Shown piece by piece: positions 62,090-64,000 of a stretch of 64,000 nucleotides of DNA; position 1 is the first letter of the stretch; each line of letters opens with the position of its first letter. The DNA comes from Myxococcota bacterium (lineage in GTDB: Bacteria; Myxococcota_A; UBA9160; UBA6930), in NCBI GenBank assembly GCA_028277885.1, contig JANQFK010000021.1, positions 23,571-87,570 of the forward strand. The letters are read 5' to 3'. The notes beneath the pieces were generated by a model. The model worked only from the letters and a program-made list of their open reading frames with translations. It had not been told where the DNA came from and made no database searches. Both the position numbers and the translations under genes were made by a program.

Positions 62090-63000
62090 CACCCCATGTT
62101 CGAGATGAACTTCGACTTCATCTCGTAGTGATCCAGGTTGTACCCCGTACAGGTCCAGGCCGCGACGTGGTTGGTCCACTTCGGCGTCTTGCACATGCTG
62201 CTCGTGGAGGTGGTGCTGGTCACCGCCCCCGCCGAGTGGTACGCGACGGCGCCGTCGTCCTCACCGGGCAGCAGCCACGACGAGTACCACCAGCCGTCGT
62301 AGCCGCCGATGTGGTAGACGGTCTCGCCGTTGGTGTCGTTGTGGTTGTAGGCGTTGCGCACCTCGCTGGTGCCCAGGTGCCCGGCGTAGTCGCAGGGCCC
62401 GAAGATGTCCGCGAGGAAGTTGCCCGAGAGCTCGCTGCCCCCGCCCGCCCCCGCCGACGTGCCCACCCAGTGGATGTTCCAGTTGGTGGAGTCGTTGGCG
62501 AAGCGGTGGCCCATCACGGCGTCGCCGCCGCTGTAGTTGAGCACGTAGCAGAGGTTCGACCCCGTGCAGCACTGGTCGAGGTAGACGTTCAGCGTGTGGC
62601 TCGAGTCCGACAGCCCGCTGTGGTTGGTCTGGACCGCCTTGACGTCGATGGACGTGTAGCCCGCCTTGCTGGCAAGGGCGTCGTTCCAGCCCTGGGAGCA
62701 CATCCCTCCCAGGTGCAGGACGTAGCGCCCGCCGGAGTTCGCGGTGCAGCCCGTGTTGCCGTTGCAGACGGGCTGGTAGTCGGCGCAGCAGTCGCCGTAG
62801 CCCGCGCAGGCGGAGTCGCAGTAGCAGCCGTTGTCGTTGTTGCCGGCGCCGTAGCCGCCGCAGGCGCCGACGCAGGTGCCCGCGTCGTCGCCGCCGACGC
62901 CCGCCTGGGCGGGACCGGCGGCGAGGGCAAGCAGGCCGAGGAGCGCGATGATCCGGAAGCCGGAAGCGAAGCCGAAGCGAGTCGTGCGAATCGAGCCCAT
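62086..63000 (-). CDS. Secreted somatomedin-B domain protein with lipase-like region
   Basis: 304-aa exoprotein. ATG 63000 has GGAGGGGG upstream. The signal peptide ends near LALAAGPAQAG (about residue 34). Residues 43-79 have the somatomedin-B Cys pattern C-x3-C-x11-C-x-C-x3-C-x5-CC-x6-C, including CYCDSACAGYGDCCADY. The rest resembles an alpha/beta lipase: HLGG at about 96-99, a putative nucleophile Ser157 in LNYSGGDAVMGH, HWVGTSAGAGGGSEL, Asp248/249 in GEDDGAVAYHS and His291 in LDHYEM. Many extra Cys suggest disulfides. The assignment of the triad is inference. Confidence 0.7.
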   Translation of the reverse strand: MGSIRTTRFGFASGFRIIALLGLLALAAGPAQAGVGGDDAGTCVGACGGYGAGNNDNGCYCDSACAGYGDCCADYQPVCNGNTGCTANSGGRYVLHLGGMCSQGWNDALASKAGYTSIDVKAVQTNHSGLSDSSHTLNVYLDQCCTGSNLCYVLNYSGGDAVMGHRFANDSTNWNIHWVGTSAGAGGGSELSGNFLADIFGPCDYAGHLGTSEVRNAYNHNDTNGETVYHIGGYDGWWYSSWLLPGEDDGAVAYHSAGAVTSTTSTSSMCKTPKWTNHVAAWTCTGYNLDHYEMKSKFISNMGW

Positions 63001-63037
63001 GGTTCCCCCTCCACGAGTTCGCTGCATCCTTCGTCGC

Positions 63038-63067
63038 ATCTTACGAATCTCTCCACACGCGAGTCAA
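63038..63067 (-). promoter_or_regulatory. Promoter of the somatomedin-B/anchor operon
   Basis: On the minus strand TTGACT (63067-63062), an 18-bp spacer and TAAGAT (63043-63038) form a plausible sigma70 promoter. The expected start at about 63031 gives a 31-nt leader containing the GGAGGGGG ribosome site. No ORF lies in 63001-63194. Confidence 0.5.
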
Positions 63068-63194
63068 CGGGGAGGTCGCGCAAAATGCACGGCCTTCCGT
63101 CGGGTCGACGACGACGACCGGGGAGAACGGGGTTCACTCACAGCCAAACACGGTGTCGCGAACCTGACGTTTCGACCTGGTGCGTGACTCCGCG

Positions 63195-63701
63195 TCAGTG
63201 CGGGCGCGATGGACGCGGGCCGCACGCCACCTCGGCGAGGTGGCGGGCGCCGGCGCCCGCGACCTCGCCGCGACAGAACGGGTCGAGATCGCGCAGGCGC
63301 GCCTCGGCGCTCGCGCGCGAGCCGCGCAGCAGCACCCGGGCGGGATCCTCGGGCACCCCGCTCCGCACCAGCCCGTAGCCGGGGTGGAAGAAGAGCAGCT
63401 CCGGCCCGTAGGTTCGCAGCAGCCACATGCGCGGGCTGGGTGCGAGCCCGCCCTCCAGGCGGAAGCGGCCCGCGGCGTCGCTGCGCGTCCAGCGCGCGTG
63501 GTACTCGGGTCGGGCGCTTCCGGGGACGCCGCCCCCGACCCAGCGGGCCACCACCTCGGCGTCCGCGATGGGGGCCCCGGTGTCGGTGTCCACCACGCGT
63601 CCCTCCAGCGGCGGGAGCACGAAGGGTCCGGGGCTCGGCACGCAGCCGGCCAGGAGCACGAGTGCGGCGGCGCCCGGGAGAGACCAGCCGAGGCGAGGCA
63701 T
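63195..63701 (-). CDS. Lipoprotein with carboxypeptidase-regulatory-like domain
   Basis: 168-aa protein with a lipoprotein signal (PGAAALVLLAGC) followed by VPSPGPFVLPPLEGRVVDTD and TGAPIADAEVVARW. This is the start of a CarboxypepD_reg-like beta-sandwich, continuing RSDAAGRFRLEGGLA. The C-terminus is basic and carries two Cys. Its function is unknown; such domains are usually structural. ATG 63701. Confidence 0.75.
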   Translation of the reverse strand: MPRLGWSLPGAAALVLLAGCVPSPGPFVLPPLEGRVVDTDTGAPIADAEVVARWVGGGVPGSARPEYHARWTRSDAAGRFRLEGGLAPSPRMWLLRTYGPELLFFHPGYGLVRSGVPEDPARVLLRGSRASAEARLRDLDPFCRGEVAGAGARHLAEVACGPRPSRPH

Positions 63702-63861
63702 GGGGTGGAGATAGCGAAGCGCGGCCTCGGGCTCGCGGTCCGAGGCGACCGGTCCGATGGGCTCGGCGTGGGGGACTCGACCCGGTGCGGCCCGGGCCCG
63801 GGCTCCGCAGGCGCGCCCGTGGGCTCGCCACGCTCCCTCCGGGCTGCGCTAACCCCACAGG

Positions 63862-64000
63862 GTGGGCGACTGGCTCTCCCGACTGCGCGGACGCGCTCCA
63901 GACCTGCTGCTGACCGCCGCCGTGCTGGGCTTCGCCGCGCTGCTGGTGGTGCTCGTCGGGCGCGGCCCGGGCAGCCCCGCCCCCTCCGCCCGCGAGCCGG
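63862..64000 (+). CDS. N-terminus of a membrane protein (3' end outside window)
   Basis: Open frame from GTG 63862 to the window edge, 46 codons. A short head (VGDWLSRLRGRAPD) is followed by one transmembrane helix (LLLTAAVLGFAALLVVLVG) and a Pro/Ala-rich start of an exported part. It is too short to assign. Confidence 0.5.
   Translation, partial: MGDWLSRLRGRAPDLLLTAAVLGFAALLVVLVGRGPGSPAPSAREP

Overview
This is a 64 kb chromosomal window from a high-G+C Gram-negative bacterium. The genes point to a deltaproteobacterial-type lineage (Myxococcota, Desulfobacterota or Binatota-like): an aa3/caa3-type cytochrome oxidase operon, NtrB/NtrC, paired PilT-type ATPases, MoxR plus a Bat operon, PtsP, heptose-nucleotide synthesis and PaaX. 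The species cannot be fixed from the sequence. Most genes are tightly packed housekeeping genes with 4-bp start/stop overlaps (ATGA, GTGA). Several lower-G+C segments with different codon use interrupt this background.

Layout. 0-1.6 kb: 3' part of leuS. 1.6-10.1 kb: a minus-strand respiratory block with diheme cytochrome c, COX II, COX I, COX III, COX IV, a second COX III-like protein, small membrane proteins and DUF420, with a heme O synthase gene at each end. 10.2-12.5 kb: EamA transporter, DUF374 acyltransferase and EEP nuclease. 12.5-15.8 kb: ptsP and a small XRE regulator. 15.8-23.3 kb: heptose adenylyltransferase, then moxR-DUF58-lipoprotein-batA-batBC-batD. 23.3-25.8 kb: class I fumarase and YghU-type GST.

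25.9-35.8 kb is an accessory region. It opens with the last 30 codons of a tyrosine integrase. It contains three same-orientation copies of a tmRNA/tRNA 3' end (T-arm plus acceptor). Copies 1 and 2 bracket a two-gene winged-helix/nucleotidyltransferase module that looks like an AbiE-type toxin-antitoxin pair. Copies 2 and 3 form a 41-bp direct repeat around an 8.6 kb catabolic cluster. That cluster has malate synthase G, a 2-keto-4-pentenoate hydratase-like enzyme and two tautomerase-like proteins on one strand. On the other strand are TetR, a TauD-type dioxygenase, a molybdopterin oxidoreductase and a broken LLM flavin oxidoreductase. A near-perfect 24-bp palindrome sits between the two arms.

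35.9-43.7 kb: egtB, DUF427, HD phosphohydrolase, PPK2, mobA, moeA (one overlapping minus-strand run), then two PilT-family ATPases. 43.8-45.9 kb: a complete IS1595-family element (2,045 bp, 8-bp target duplication) that carries a membrane passenger gene and a small Lys-rich ORF and sits just upstream of ntrB. 45.9-53.1 kb: ntrB-ntrC, thiE, nupC, creD, a 2-hydroxychromene-2-carboxylate isomerase-like protein and an SDR. 53.1-55.6 kb: a decayed creD tail and a large orphan RelA/SpoT-synthetase protein with a TPR-like C-terminal half. 55.6-64 kb: membrane protein, PaaG-like hydratase divergent from PaaX (with an apparently leaderless paaX promoter), desaturase, SRPBCC protein, Crp/Fnr regulator, a secreted somatomedin-B/lipase-like protein with a membrane-anchored partner, a lipoprotein, and the start of a further gene.

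The most notable items are the tmRNA-end islets with their unassigned catabolic regulon, the orphan RelA/SpoT-TPR protein, the somatomedin-B lipase-like exoprotein, and the passenger-carrying IS1595 element upstream of ntrBC. No complete tRNA, rRNA or CRISPR array was seen.
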